64,000 nt of DNA from Straminergon stramineum (Eukaryota > Streptophyta > Bryopsida > Hypnales > Calliergonaceae). Below the pieces are notes generated by a model that had not been told where the DNA came from, searched no databases, and worked only from the letters and a program-made list of their open reading frames with translations. The DNA is taken from contig OY987265.1 in the NCBI GenBank assembly GCA_963920665.1, positions 11,289,001 through 11,353,000 on the forward strand, given 5' to 3'. Of this stretch, positions 1-13,460 are shown one piece after another (within the stretch, counting starts at the first letter, position 1; each line of letters begins with the position of its first letter). Position numbers and translations under genes: made by a program.

Positions 1-1611
1 AAACCTTAGACCTAACATGAAAAATACCAATCAATTAATGGCTTCTCAAAGTCTACTCTATAATTTTTTTAAATGAATTTCAAATGTAATTTTTTCTCCA
101 AGATCTAGAGTGAACTTGCTAGTTACCGCAAAAATCCAAAAACCACACAATAATTATTGCCATTTATCGTACACCAACTACACGATGCAACTATCAATTC
201 AATTGCCATGGGAACAAAATTTTGTATCACTACCCAATGACCACACACAATGTGGTGAAGGGTTACAAGGAATTTTTAGCTAGATTTTAGCATCATTGCC
301 ATTAGATTGCAATAAAATTTCTTGAAAGAAATCTTTTTGCACTTTGTTTTTTGAAGGTGAATCTTAACTGGACATTGAATGATCACGTCAAATTTCAAAA
401 CATGCAAGTCTCTATATTTATGTGGAGAAGAAATGTGGTGATTGACAAGTTTACTATAGTGTATTTGAGGCTCATTTCCAAAAGCTGCCAACACTACAAA
501 AAGTCAAGATTGCACAAAATCTTGAATAGAAAAATCATAATCAATCATTTTTAAAAGCAAATTTTTTGATGCTAAAACTAGACTTCAAAAATATAAACTA
601 CTAAAAATAGCAACTTGATTAGATTTTATCTAACTTCAAAGTATTGTCAACACCAACATTTGGTGCCTCGAACATTTAGGGGTTATAAACATCCAATTTT
701 TTTTGTTTTTTTGAGTGGTAGAGAGCCCTAGAATGCGGTCAGTGCACCTTGATGCATGCAAGTAAGTAAAAAATGGATAAAAAATAGATAGAATCAACTA
801 TGTGTGTACATTCATTGCTTTCACCCAAAAATTATCTATTATTCATAGCTTTTATCCAAATATTGGAGAGTCTAGTTATTTTTGAGAAGATTTTGGTGGT
901 TTCATTCATTCTTCGAACTATTTTCTTAGTGTTAAAGGTGTAATGCCAAATTATGTAAGATTCTAACAAAAATTTGCCAAGAAAAATTTGGCTATTTAAA
1001 AGTCTTTTTGCCATTGTCCATAGTCCCAACGTAGTTTTATCTCTCTATATATATTGAGTCAATTTTGATTTAAGTTTAGGATAAATTGTAGCACTTTCAT
1101 AACATACATAGTAATTGGATAAATCGGTGTAGTATATAGTGCGGCCCTAGCAAGAGTTTTTTCTTTTAACCATAGCAATGTTTTTTTTGGTGGAAGAAAT
1201 ATAATGTACCCTAAAATGCAAGTAGGTCAAACAAATTATCCAATTTTGATCATCCATAGCATTATCTAAAAATAATAAACTTCATCCACATCTTAATGAT
1301 GAATCTCATATTTCTTAGAGATGCATTCATGACTTGATCCATTTTTTTTCCTCTTGTTTTCTAGTGTACAAGGAGTCAACTTGAAAATCATGTAAAATTT
1401 GGGTGATAATTCACAAAGAAAATTTTCACTGGACCATAGTTCTATGCCAAGGAGTGATTAATACATGATAGAGTTCAGGATAAACAAGTTGGTCGAAAAA
1501 ATTCAAAATTATATAATAAATTAACAGAAGGTACACATGATTATTGATCCTATTGAAGCAAGGACCATGTTTGAGAGAATTAACCTATGAGAAGGTCAAA
1601 TCTGACATGAA
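1..1611. other. AT-rich intergenic sequence, no gene seen
   Basis: Only short open frames below 75 codons, without family motifs or plausible splice-linked partners. Near 672-688 there is an isolated CATTTAGGGGTTA string that resembles one end of the TTAA family described elsewhere, but no partner end could be paired with it. Confidence 0.6.
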
Positions 1612-2540
1612 TTAACCCCTAAATGTTTTCAACTATGTTTTCACCAAAAATGCTTCAAAACTGTCATTTCTATTACAAGTACCAATTTTAGGAAAAAAAC
1701 ATTTTTGGACACATGTAGTCATAAGATCTTGTACTACGTTGATATGAGAAGATGTCGAAAAAATTTCAAAAAATTCCATTGTATAGAGTGTAAGATATTA
1801 TTGTTTGATTTAGCAAAAAATCCTTTTTTGGGCCCTATGAAAAAATGGGCAGTTGCACTTCACAAGGCCACATTTGTATGAAAAAAATTCCAAAATGGTG
1901 GTTACTCTTTGGATTCATTCTTCAAGGCAAGTTGGCTACATTCTTGAAAAAATTCAAATTATTTGAAATTGTACAACACATAGAAAAAAAAAAGTACAAC
2001 GAACTAAAGAATGATTCAAAATACTAAATTGTGAAGAATTTTGTTATAGAATTGAAAAATACCAATCCCAATGGTTGTAATGTGTAATAAAAAATTTACA
2101 TCCTATGATTTGATTTTTTTTCAAAAATTATGGAAAATTGGATGAAATAAAGGACTTTAAAGTATATTTTAGAGTAGAGAATCTGAAACTATCCACAAAC
2201 TAAAACTCCTCATATTTTTCATCTCATGAATCAAAATGGAATGATTCAAAGCTTTCCATATACATATAAATCTAGAAATCCAATTTCAAATTTTTCTTTC
2301 TTTAAAAAGTTTTTTTTTAATAAATTTTTGGGTTGCCAGAAGATTGATGAAAATTACATATCATGCAATAACGTTTTAACCATATAGTCAAAAGTTATGA
2401 AATTTTTTGGGCCTTAAAGCTACTCCTTGGGCACATGTTGTATGGAAATTTCAAAGAAAAAAAAGAAAAACTCCATTCATAGAGAGCTGCTCAAATTCGA
2501 TATGTTGCCAAAAAATGTAGTTTGGGCGTTTAGGGGTTAA
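1612..2540 (+). mobile_element. TTAA-flanked inverted-repeat element, copy A (full length)
   Basis: The element proper is 1616-2536 (921 bp). It starts CCCCTAAATG and ends CGTTTAGGGG, so the ends are inverted repeats of about 8 bp, and TTAA lies immediately outside on both sides (1612-1615 and 2537-2540). The interior is AT-rich and non-coding. It shares long stretches with the copy at 50236-51156, including GACTATGTTTTCACC-like sequence near the left end and ATGTTGCCAAAAAA near the right end. A TTAA target duplication with C-rich ends is known from PiggyBac and Kolobok transposons. Assignment between them is inference. Confidence 0.8.
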
Positions 2541-3005
2541 GTCACTTTTGAAAAAAATAAAATTTATTATTTTGTAATTGGTTTGAGGTGATGTGGACCT
2601 TTAAAAATCTAAATTGGAAATTCAATTTCAACACCTCTTTCGCAAATTTGACCTTCATGTACGACATACTCATTGTAACAAAGGAAAATTATTCACATGC
2701 AAACTGAGTGTTCAATTTGTACCAAAAAGAAAAGAGAAACATTGCTTGATGGATATTTGAAGGGCCATAATTGATTGGCAAGAGAGATGTACACAAGAAG
2801 TTGCTTACCTACTAAGCTAAGTGACTCTAATGTAAACTATCCCATTTGAGTTCAAATTCCATTTTAAACATCTAGGTGAAAAGTCCCATTGTATGTTGTT
2901 TGTATTGGAAAATAGAAACTACACATGATAAAAAAAAATTTGCTTGCTTTAGGGAGTTGATTGCACAAAATGAGAACAACAGGTGTCTTTTTAAAGCAAA
3001 TTTTG

Positions 3006-3360
3006 AAGGACATTAGGGTCCCTTCAAATCTTATATTATCTTGTACCTAGTTGGTGTTGTTTTGGTACTAACAATTGTATTTGAAGCATTTGTACTAACT
3101 TTGTACTAACCCTAGAGATGAGCCCCCTCCCCTCTAACCTTGGTGATACCACTTGTGAGGGCCCTCTAGTGCTTGTTTTTGTTGGTTTTGCATACTCTTT
3201 TGGTGGGAAATCCCTTGTGAAAATTCCGCTAGAATTTGTGTATGTGTTTGTACTAACAAGTGCCTCTAGCACTTTTTTTTATGTATCTTGTGCACATTTC
3301 TTAAGTAAAATATCTTCATTGAGAATTCCCCAAGGAAATTGTGAAGTTTAAATGGTTGTA
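3006..3360. repeat. Dispersed direct repeat shared with 13231-13460
   Basis: Shared landmarks in the same order are CCCTTCAAATCTTAT, then CTTGTAC, then a CCTAGAG-like string, a CCCCCTCC tract, ACCTTG and GGCCTCTAGTG-like sequence. Two same-orientation copies about 10.2 kb apart could be the ends of an old retroelement or two independent insertions. No gag or pol motifs were found between them. Confidence 0.5.
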
Positions 3361-3680
3361 CTAAGTACTAACATGTTGGTGTGCTAACATTCCTCTATCT
3401 TTTCCTTGTCAAAACTTGTCAATTATTTCCATTGTTTTCCTTGGTACAGTAGAGCTTTGACTATCCTAAGTCTTATTATCCTTAGTGTTTTGTTGAATTA
3501 TTCCTAAAACCCGGTGAAGCTTTGATTGTCATACTAGTTTCATTAATCCATATAGGACACAACCCCCATAATCAAGGTAGTCACCAAAACTACTTTAATT
3601 ATTGGACTAATAGTTGCATTCTTTGTTTCTACAATGAACAATGATGCCATCCATCAACCACTTTTTGACCTTGGTGTCTT

Positions 3681-4639
3681 TTAATCCCTAAAGGACTAAT
3701 TGTCTATTCAGTGTATGCAAGAAATCTCGGGTAGATTCCTACGAAGTCATTTTTGGTCAAATGTTCATGAAATTTGGATACAATGTGTAAACATGTATTT
3801 CCTTGGTGGCAAACTAAGTTTTTTCTAATTGGATGCCCAAATCAAAAGTTATGTTGTGTTGAACTTTTGGGCGGCTCGAGCAATTCAAAAATCTTTTAGA
3901 AATCTTTTGCAAAAAATCTCATCAACTTTTGAAATTTGGCATGTATGTAACCAAGAAAATATGGCATATAGTTTTCCAAAGAAAAAAAAATTAGTCCTCA
4001 AATCACATTCTAGGAGGAGTCAACTTTGTTAGCTAAGTTGGAGTGGTTTCAAGAAAAAAACATTTTCTTCTAACTTCAAGTCCTATTATCTTGCAATTTA
4101 TGAAGTCAAAATTCTTGAATTTTTTTCACATACTCCAAATTTTTGTCTCTAATATTTCACCATTTGGAATTTAAATAATTTTTTTTTGTTAGTTCGCAAG
4201 ATATCATAAGAAAATGACTAGTATACTGCTAATTGACTTAATGTTCTTCATTGCAAGGTGATTTAGAGTAAGGTAGACTCCATTCTTGCTTCATAAAAAA
4301 TTTCACAAGAGAACCTAACATTGTGTACTTACAAATGTTCAAAATCCTCATTTTTGTGTAGAGCAAAAATTTTACTCCAAAAGGGCCTGAAGTCTGCTGA
4401 CCCTATTTCTCAAGAATGAAAAAAAGTTTTTTTCTTCACTTCAAACATCATAATCTTTCAATCCGCACAGTCAAATGGTCTGAAATTTTTTCCACACTTT
4501 GATAAAATATTTTTTACTTCTATTTTGTGTAGATGAAGTTTCAAAAAAAAAATTCAATTTTCATTTTTGAATAACATACCAAAACCACATAGATTTTGAC
4601 AATGTCTTCTAAAAAAAACTCAATCTTTTTAGGGTTTAA
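3681..4639 (-). mobile_element. TTAA-flanked element, copy B (divergent, reverse)
   Basis: TTAA at 3681-3684 is followed by TCCCTAAAGG. The other end reads TTTTTAGGGT followed by TTAA at 4636-4639. The internal part is 951 bp, close to the 921 bp of copies A and D, and non-coding. Similarity to the family is clearest at the ends. This is an old copy by its mismatched terminal repeats. Confidence 0.55.
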
Positions 4640-4826
4640 AGGTTAAAAGTTCCATACCCCCATTATTAAGTTCCATGACTTCCATCCAGCTAGTTCCAAT
4701 TCCCAAGCTCCCATTCTCAAAGTCCAGTTTCAGTTTTCAAAGACCCTTCTAATTAGCGAATTCATAGGCTGGGACATAAACATTGACCTATAGGCCAATA
4801 ACCCACCCCCAAGCCTTAATACCATG

Positions 4827-5002
4827 AGAAGAAATTCTTGTTCATTGAGTTGATGTATTTTTGTTAGAAAACACAAAACTGTACTGGAAAAAAAGCAGTT
4901 TCAAAGTTTTTAAGTCAAAAAACTACGAAACTACGTTTTTTCGAACACAGTCTTGTGTTTTCTAACCAAAACACATCAACTCAATGAACAAGAATTTCTT
5001 CT
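4827..5002. repeat. Foldback hairpin element, 50-bp arms
   Basis: Arm 4827-4876 is the near-perfect reverse complement of 4953-5002, with only two differences by eye. The spacer is 76 bp. The arms start AGAAGAAATTCTTG, and the right flank reads CTTCTAGTA, resembling the ACTAGAAGAA-type ends of the CACTA pieces at 17867. It is most likely a miniature foldback transposon. Confidence 0.75.
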
Positions 5003-8000
5003 AGTATACCCATTCCTATACCTAGCTAGGGTTGGACAAGATTCAGATCACTTAGGGTCTTGAGTTGTATGTCTGGTCAATCCGGACAAGTGAGATTGTC
5101 TAATCTGTCAGGGCTAGTGTTTTTTGTTTTTTCATTTTGGAGAAAGAGCTGCAAGTGTTTCTTCAATATTCATGTAATACTTGGTGATAACTATACAAAA
5201 ACTAGGTGATACCTAGGTAAAATTTGACTACTTGTCTTAAAAGACAACAATAATCAAGCTATGTTGAGTTTTGACCCCCCAAATGAAAATTTCCTTTCCA
5301 AAAAATAGTAAACAACATTTGGTTGTAGTCAAATGGCAAGAAATCATGCATAAAAAACCCACTAGTGGAGGATGGGGTCTCTAAGTATAAGGGCTAGGGT
5401 TTGAGTCAGGTGGTCTTGTTGTCGTGTATAGAAAGTTTGCTTTAGGAAATTTTGGGTTTCTAGTTGCAACTAGATATGATTTAAGAGATAAGGAAATACC
5501 ATAAATCAAATAAGAACATAATCATATTAGAAGGCTTCATATACAAGCATATATTGTTTGTATAACATATGTGTAAATCAATTTGTATCAATACCCATAT
5601 GAATTAAGATATATCCATATTCATAAGATGTATTCATACCAAGTTGCATATGAACTATTGTATGTCAATGTATATACATACATGTATAAAACATATAATA
5701 CAAAATATAATCATCTTATATACATACATATATAATACATGTATCTCAAAGTATAATCATATCTATATATATAGACATGTCTAATATATGAACCTCAATG
5801 TATTTTCATACCCATATATACCATGTATAAAGAGGCATAAGTTATATACCATTTCAAAAAGAAACCATATAAATCCTTTATGAAGTAGGTAGCACTGAAA
5901 TGGGTGCCATAGCTGCATAAGAACTCCAAATAAAAAGCTTAACAACCAACTAGAAAGCTAACTCAAAGATTTATAACTTCTTCAAAATTCAAATCAAAAC
6001 ATGATACTCTTTGACCGCCATGGTTGATCAAAGTTTTGTCTTCAAAATAGATGGCAACTCATCACTTTTGTACTTCTAAAGGTATATCTTGCTCATAAAA
6101 TCTCCAAATACTTTGAGTTATAACTTTTTGGAAAGAAGAAGTCTTCATACATAACACTTTTAAATTTTAGCTCAAAATTCTAAACACTCCATCTTGCATG
6201 ATGCTATGAACTTAGGACTCAAGATAACTAGTGGTAGCTCTACACTACCTCACTTTGAGACTCATATCTCCCACATCTTAGTTCCAAATTAAATTTACTA
6301 CACTTTTTTAGAAAGATAAAAACTTGATACACAACCATGCTAAATTTCAAAGCCATAAACTTCCTAACAAGTCTATGAAAGACATTTGAAATTTTTGTCT
6401 CTAAAATCCTATGGTAGTTGACCTTCTCTCATTCATTGAAGCAAAACTTTTCCACTCTAAGTCCAAATGGGTCGAGAGAGAATTTTTTTAAATCACAACA
6501 ACAAGAAGTACAATCCACCAAAATTTCATAGTCAAATTCTTTGTACCCCTTCCCCCTTATCTTCCTTCCAAAAACACACATTAGCCCATCTTTAGTCACA
6601 TGGGCATCTTTCCACCTATTGGTTGACTCATTTTCTCCCCATAACTCCAACTCAACATCCTATGTGGGCTACAAATAATCAAAAAAAGATAAAAGAAAGG
6701 TAAAATAGTCTCTACCTTTCTTTTTTTCTACAACATAGCCAAACTAATTTCATTCTAAACTTTCTTAGTAGATAAAGGGTAGGGTAAAAATCAAGGTAGG
6801 GTCCTACGGTCACAATCAAAGGTATAAAACCTTCAACAATCGGTTGCCAAGTCGTGGACTTAGTTGGCTATCAAAGTTCGTTGAAGGCCGCTATGCCGGT
6901 TCAAGTTTGAATCTCGATGAGCCCATTGAGTACTGCAAGCGGTCCATGACTTGGCACTTGCTAGTGAGGGTAGGAAATAAGTAGCCAATTAGCCACCTAC
7001 TCCCCCCATCAACTAGTGACAAGGTGTAGTAAACCCAAAATTTCTTAATAAGCTCTGGTATTCACTGACATTGAAAAAAACGATGGTTTTCACCCCACCC
7101 CACCTTTATCTTCCTCTTATTTTTTCCTATGAAAGGTTGTTTATTAAAACTTGAACAAACACTATATTCAATAAGGTTTCTATATAGGAAAATAATTTTC
7201 TTCACAACACCATTCGTCACGGTTGGAGTCTTTGAGTGTAGGGCTAGGGTCTAAGTACAAGCACTAGTTGCCTAAATTGGATGCCTAAATTAACTGAAAA
7301 CATTGGAAATCCTACGCTAATTGCACAAAAATAACACAAAAGGGAGAAAAAGAAGAAGGAAGCGTAACTTCAATTGCAAATAGATGTAGCAAAATCAAGA
7401 AGAATGAAGTGTTGATCAAATATTATGGAAGTAAAGCAATAGAAGGGGATTTGGAGGAAATCTAGGGAGGATTTCTTTTAGCCATTGGGAACTTCTATCT
7501 ACAATAATTGACTTGTAGACAAGATAGACAAGAAATTAGCATTATTGGAATTTGAATAATTGTTTCCGTTTGCAAAGTCAACTAGTGGACTTCAATAATT
7601 AATGGTTAATGAAATAGAAGATAGAAAAGAAAGATGGAATAGAGGAGAAAAAGAAGGGCAACTAGTAGAACAAACTTAGAAGGAGAAGTAGGAAGTAGAT
7701 TAGAATTTTCTACAACTTGTATTAAAAACTCTAAAATTAAGTGGTGAATTAATAATTAATGAGGAACAAGATGGAGAACGGGGGGGGAGGGGGGGAGCCC
7801 CAAATTTGTCACTTGGGGCTCATATTTTTTTCCGTTTTTACAAGCTTGAAATTAAGATTATTATACAAAAAGTCCAAAAAAGAGTGTTGAGCCTAAACAT
7901 TTATGGGACATACCAATAAGATATTTGGTCTCAAATAGATTTTTCTACCTATAATAATCCCAAATTTTGCATGTGAATAGGTTAGAAAACCTCAAATAGT

Positions 8001-9100
8001 AGAAATTGTAAATATTGAGTGAACAGTGCTCAAACTATCTAAACCTACCCCGTATGTGACTCTTTTTGGCTAAATTGGTCTGAGAGAACCCCAATGAGAT
8101 TTATAAGTCGAATCCCCAGGATAGTTTTCACCTTCCAGTCAATTCTAGAAATTAATAGAAAACCCAATTGTTAGCTTACAAGTGACATGAATTCAAGATA
8201 GATGAGTGGTGGGTATCTATGGCCTAAGTAAGGTGTTTCTAGGCTAAATCGCACCAAAAGTCCAATGGCAAAATCAACCTGCCAAGATTCCCTTATGTAC
8301 GAAAGATTTCCTCTTATTGACTAATTAAAGGAGAAAGTAGGATTTTATTCTCCTTTCCTCAAGTGTGCAAAGTAAAAATATTATCTTGCACATCTTTTGT
8401 GAGATTCCATGAGAAGTTCTATAAAAAGTTCAAATATTTTCTAACTTGTAGAATCCTCTACTAGGCAATCAACAACCTAAACTTTCAATGAAAAATTCCT
8501 AGAAATTCCTCAAGGAGTGGTAAAATTTCACTAAAAATTATTATTGATTATTTTTTGTTCATAATATGCTTTAACAAGTTTCATGACATTATAACATTTA
8601 GAAGTATCCAAATCCAAAAGACTATTCAAAATTGACAAAATTGAATATGATTCATGGAATTGACTGGCATTTTGGCCTTTCGAGGGCTTACAAAATTGGA
8701 ATGAGGTCAAAGAAGGGTCTTTTCTTACTCCCTTATGCCTCCCATAAAGCCTAGACTAGTTACTTTCTTCAGAAAAGGTAAACTTCAAAAGTTGAGTTTT
8801 TACTCTTTTTTAGTTTTAGGTTGGTGCTAAGCTGTGATGACTCTTTCAGAAAGAAAAAGGTGGAGGAAAGTCATTCTCCATAAGAAATTTCCTTTTGAAG
8901 GTAATGGCACAATTTGTTTGTAATTTGGGATCTTTCTCCAAAAGTTAGAGTTCTAGACCAACATAGTAGTAGAAAATCAAAAGATTAGGATGAAAATCCC
9001 AATTGATAAGTTTAACACTTGGAAAATGAGAGGGGTATATGCCCTTGGAAGAGTATTTAAGATCACCCATTGCTCTCTCAAAAACATCCCTTTTCTACCT
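5003..9100. other. Intergenic, no gene seen
   Basis: AT-rich sequence with TATATA/CATATA-rich simple sequence around 5540-5830 and a G-run at about 7780-7798. Open frames are short and lack motifs. A 73-codon frame at 6429-6650 (-) has no recognisable domain. Confidence 0.55.
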
Positions 9101-12100
9101 CTTCTATAACCCTTATAGCCATATGTGAGCGCCAAATTATCCACCCTTGGTAATTCGCGAACACAACCAGGTTCTGTGTTTCGGCTAAGTGACTCCTATT
9201 TTTGGGTGTCTAAACGTGGTCCACTGTGCCTTCCAAGAAATGGATCTTTTTACTAAGTGCCTAAGTGACCCCCAATTGCAAGATTTGCTTAAACTACTTC
9301 CAATGTTTTGGGCCGACCAAATGGAGGGCCTGCTGGATGATTTGGATGGGATCCACACCAAGGCAGAACTATCCTAGGAAACCTCTAGTTCATCTCGTGC
9401 CATTTCTAAAAATATAATACTCGACCTTATCCGACCCTCCTAGCCCAAGTTACAGGTGGATGAAGTTTGACTGCTATTCGGTTTCTCAAACTTCATCCAT
9501 CAATTACACCTAGTTCCCTAATTCAGAAAGACTTATAATTTAGAGGGATGGTTCACAAGGATTGCTCTTACCCAGATTTGGAGTTGTACCTTGATTGGGG
9601 ATTTCTACTGAATTTTCATCCAAGCCTTACCCAAACTTCATCCGCTAATTTCTCCTAACCTATAACTCGGAATTGACTTTTTTCTTCAGCCCTGGACCCT
9701 AGTTGGGAGCCTCCTAAGGTGTTTAATTCCCTGTCTAACTTAGAGTTAAGCTATTCTTCATCCAATTTGATCCTAAACTTCATTTGGCAATAACTTTCTC
9801 AATTTTCACCTGATTTGGGTGTGCTTTAGGGTTTTGGAAAGCCACGACCTTCTTCTCTAATCTTATTTCCCTAGAAATGACCTGACCTACAATCCTAAGG
9901 GTCTGACCTAGGGATAGGCCTCGGCCCACACCACTAGCCTCTGATTAGGGGCCTAGGGAGGGGTTGGAAAGGGTTAACTCATACCTTGGAACTTGCATCG
10001 ATGTTCGCGCCCACCGGAAGCTCTACCTCCTCCGCCATGAACCCCCATGCTATGAGACAATGAACCACTGTTCTAATCATAAAATAAATTGGTACAAGGA
10101 TTTAATTGTCGATTATCTCTCCTATTTCTTTCCTCCTCCCTCCTTTTCTTTCCTCCCCCTTCCTTTTCTTTCCTCCCACATTCTAAGGTGGCCCAACTAA
10201 CCCCCGATCTTCCTACTAAGCTAATCTTAAGTATTTGTCATTCCCTCCAAGTTGAGCTACTTCTTACGTCCTAAGCTTACGTCTCACACTTAATCTTGGA
10301 GTGATTACCTACTTCTAATCTAAGGGCCTAAGTAAGTCTTGTGGATTTCCCTTCCTATCTTATCCACTTCTACTCCTCACCTTCAAATGGTCCTCCCTCT
10401 TGTCATTTCTCCTCACTCTTCTAGCCTCCCGCCATCCTTGCTCCCTCCTTCTTGCTCATTTTTTTCTACCGTGGTGAGGTTTATGGGAAATGAGGAGTTG
10501 GATTCCCCGCCTAGAGGCTATGTTAGAGCGGTAGGGACCTCGAGTGGTGTCTTTTCTTTCCTTCCCTAGCTTGATTTTGGAACCCTATACCTTTACTGAT
10601 TTTTGGAACCCCACCCCCGGCTAATTTTGAAACCTCAACCCTCCCTTTTGCCCATCGATCTCCTTTCTCTCCTTCCCTGTCTCTCCTTCCTTTACTCCGA
10701 CCTAGCCCTCCCTCTTAACTCTGGCCAACTCTTCCTCTCTTAACTCCAACCAATTCCCCATGTCTTAACTCCAGCTAGCTCCCACAACTACTCACTACTC
10801 ACTGCGGCCTAGTATCTGGCTAGCTGCTTGCTAGACCCGACCCGGCTGACCGGTGCCCAGCCCCAGCTACTCACAATGCTCGATATTCAGGTCTAGGTAT
10901 TGGGGTACTGATGGCTTGCCTAATTCCGGTGCTAATATCTAAGGCTTTAGAGGAGAAGGCCAGGCCAATATGTGGGGACTTTGGTTTGTCGAGGCTTCGG
11001 CTTCTATCCTAATCTCTCCTAGCCATCCTACTTACTCTTTTTGACTTCTAATTCCTAGTTTCCTTTTTTGGGGGGCTAAACCTTGGTTTGTTCCCAACAC
11101 GTTTTGGGAACTAAACCTTGTGGGGCGAAGGGCCACGTGGTCTCACGATCTTTCCATGAGGTGATTTTAATACACAGCCAAGATTTTGTACCCCTAGGGG
11201 GTTCAAACCTTCGTCGTCGTCCCCTTCTTTAACACATTGCTAAGACTTGTTTACCCTTAGGGGGTTTAAAGTTTCATCGTTGTTCCCCTTTTAACACATT
11301 GTTAAGACTTTTTATCCCTAGGGGGGTCAAAGCTTCGCCACATAGGTGAGACCTACTACCCTCACACTCTCGTCTCTCTCAACAAGAAATAACACGTCAT
11401 CGGTTAGGGACAAGGTCAAAAGACAAAGAAATGGCCTTGGACACTCAAAGGCTAGCGACACAAACTAGTAACATCAATAAATTGAACTAAAGACATTCCA
11501 AAGCGGCATCGCTAGTCATATGGGGGGTTGCTCTAGGGTTAGTACACGACAAAACAAGGTGAGTGACCAAAAGGGTCTCTCAAAGGTAAGCTCCCACAAC
11601 TCTAACAACCTCAGAAGTTAGTAAAGCTTCCAAGCTCAAGCTTGGAAGAGTTAGTACCGTGCTCAATTGAAAGAGAAGGCAAGATACCCACAAAAGACCT
11701 TGCAAACTCCCAAAACAACAACAATGGCCAAAAGTGCCCTAAAAAACATCGTCGCAAGGTTTGTGATTAAAATGCTACAATTCCAACATCAATTGGATCC
11801 AACGGACCTAATTATACAAAAAAGGGGGTTGTGAGAGAGGAGAAAAGGTGCCCTTTTATACTCTTTCCCGGGCACCCACCTCTCCTCGTTCATCTAAGTT
11901 AACCCTATCTTCGTGGATTTTCATCCAAACTTAAGGTTTTCATCCTATGCTGACCTACTAAGCTAACTTTTGGAGATTAACTCCGAATCGCAAATGGATT
12001 GTACCATTGGCTTCAGAAGGACATTTTTGATTAGCAAGACCCCTCCTCCCCCTTTTCTATCTTCAAAGTCACGACAAAACCCAATGCCAACTTAACACCA

Positions 12101-13230
12101 AAAATTGGGGAAAATTCCAAGTTTAGGGGGTTGACTTTTTTAGCAAAAGTAACTAGACTAGGTTCCTAAGTAGGTACAGTGAGTGAAAAAAGACCGAGCT
12201 TGCACTCCATTCTGCTTTTGTATGCTCCTGCTCCGCTAGTCAAACCCATCGTGGACTTTAATTTCCGTTAATTGTTGGGAAATGTTGTAGGTTTGAGTAC
12301 TTCTGATTATTGGATTGTTGTGAAGCTTGTCGGGGCATCTAATTAACATAAATGAAGCTATGATAATTTTTAGTGGGAATTTACCACTACCTGGGAATTT
12401 CTAAAAATTTCCCAACGTTGGTTTGGGCAGTTGACCGTTCGGAAAGACATCTTTTGACTATCAAAAAATTCTGAAACTTTTCGTGGAACCTCCTATGGGA
12501 TCCCATGACACATGTGTAGGCTCTTATTTTTACTCTACACATCGGCCTAGGGGGGACAAATTCCACCCCCTCGTTTAATTATCGATGGTAGAGGAATCTT
12601 CCACATCGGGGGGAATCTTGGCAAACCAACTTTGCCGTTGGTTCCTGGGCATGGATTTAACCCCAAACCACCCTCTTTCAACCCTAGATTCCTCCATGGT
12701 CCCGCCTTGGTATTTTCAACATTTACAAGTCAACAAATTAGGGTTATGTTATTTCGTCGGTAGGATGGAGAAATTATAACCTATCTCCGGAATTGTCCCA
12801 TATGCCTCACCAGGATTACCTCAACCAATTCTAGCCTAAAGATGTGCTCTCTATGTGGGGTTTTGGGCCTGGTACGCCCATTACTCATAATTGACCCATT
12901 TGCTACAATTAGTTGGGTTCTAACCTATTTACAACTTGCGGTTGGGCCATTCTAGCTACAACATTCTCAAACTAGACCAAATACTATATTGGAATGTGAC
13001 ATTCCTATTTTGGTTCTACACTCTTTGGGGGGCTTTTTGTATATAAAAGTGCATTTAAAATGACAAAATACAAAAAACAGAAAGAGTGAGCCCCTGGTGA
13101 TGAATTGGGGGCTCACACCATATTTGGGTATAGTTACTCTATTGGGACTATTTAGTTGGATTTTGGCCATTTTTACTAAAATCATTTTTTAGGAGATTTT
13201 CATGCTCCATTATTGATGTTTAGCAAGCTT
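9101..13230. other. GC-richer, decayed intergenic block
   Basis: Base composition rises compared with the flanks, and pyrimidine-rich tracts occur (10121-10185, rich in TTTCTTTCCTCC). A motif like TCTTAACTCC recurs about three times near 10708-10780. Open frames of 60-78 codons are uninterpretable. The block lies between the two direct repeats at 3.0 and 13.2 kb and may be the remains of a retroelement, but no protease, reverse transcriptase or integrase motif survives. Confidence 0.35.
11166..11339. repeat. Degenerate tandem repeat, about 61 bp x 3
   Basis: Three successive units carry TTTAACACATTG-, TAAGACTT-, CCCTAGGGGG- and TTCGTCGT-like words in the same order, starting near 11166, 11225 and 11289. 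There is no open frame across the array. Confidence 0.75.
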
Positions 13231-13460
13231 AAAGGACGTCGGGGCTGCTCCCTTCAAATCTTATTTCTTCTAGCACTTGTCGGTGAAGTTTTTGCTTTTT
13301 GTTGTTGTGTTTTATTGGAGTTTTATTGAGTTTGTTTAAAGTCTTGTATCCTTGTACTAGTCCTAGAGCTATCCCCCTCCTTCCGTACCTTGATGCCACT
13401 TAGAGGGGCCTCTAGTGTTTTGTTGTGAGTTAAGTGTTTACTAATTTAGTGGTACTAACA
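13231..13460. repeat. Second copy of the 3.0-kb dispersed repeat
   Basis: Carries the same ordered landmarks as 3006-3360 (CCCTTCAAATCTTAT through GGCCTCTAGTG) in the same orientation. It is shorter because the spacing between landmarks has contracted. Confidence 0.5.

Noticed and set aside
6890..6925. tRNA-like B-box (GGTTCAAGTTTGAATCTC)
   Set aside because: No matching A-box or cloverleaf at the right spacing, and the string is a local duplication of TTCAA/TTGAA.
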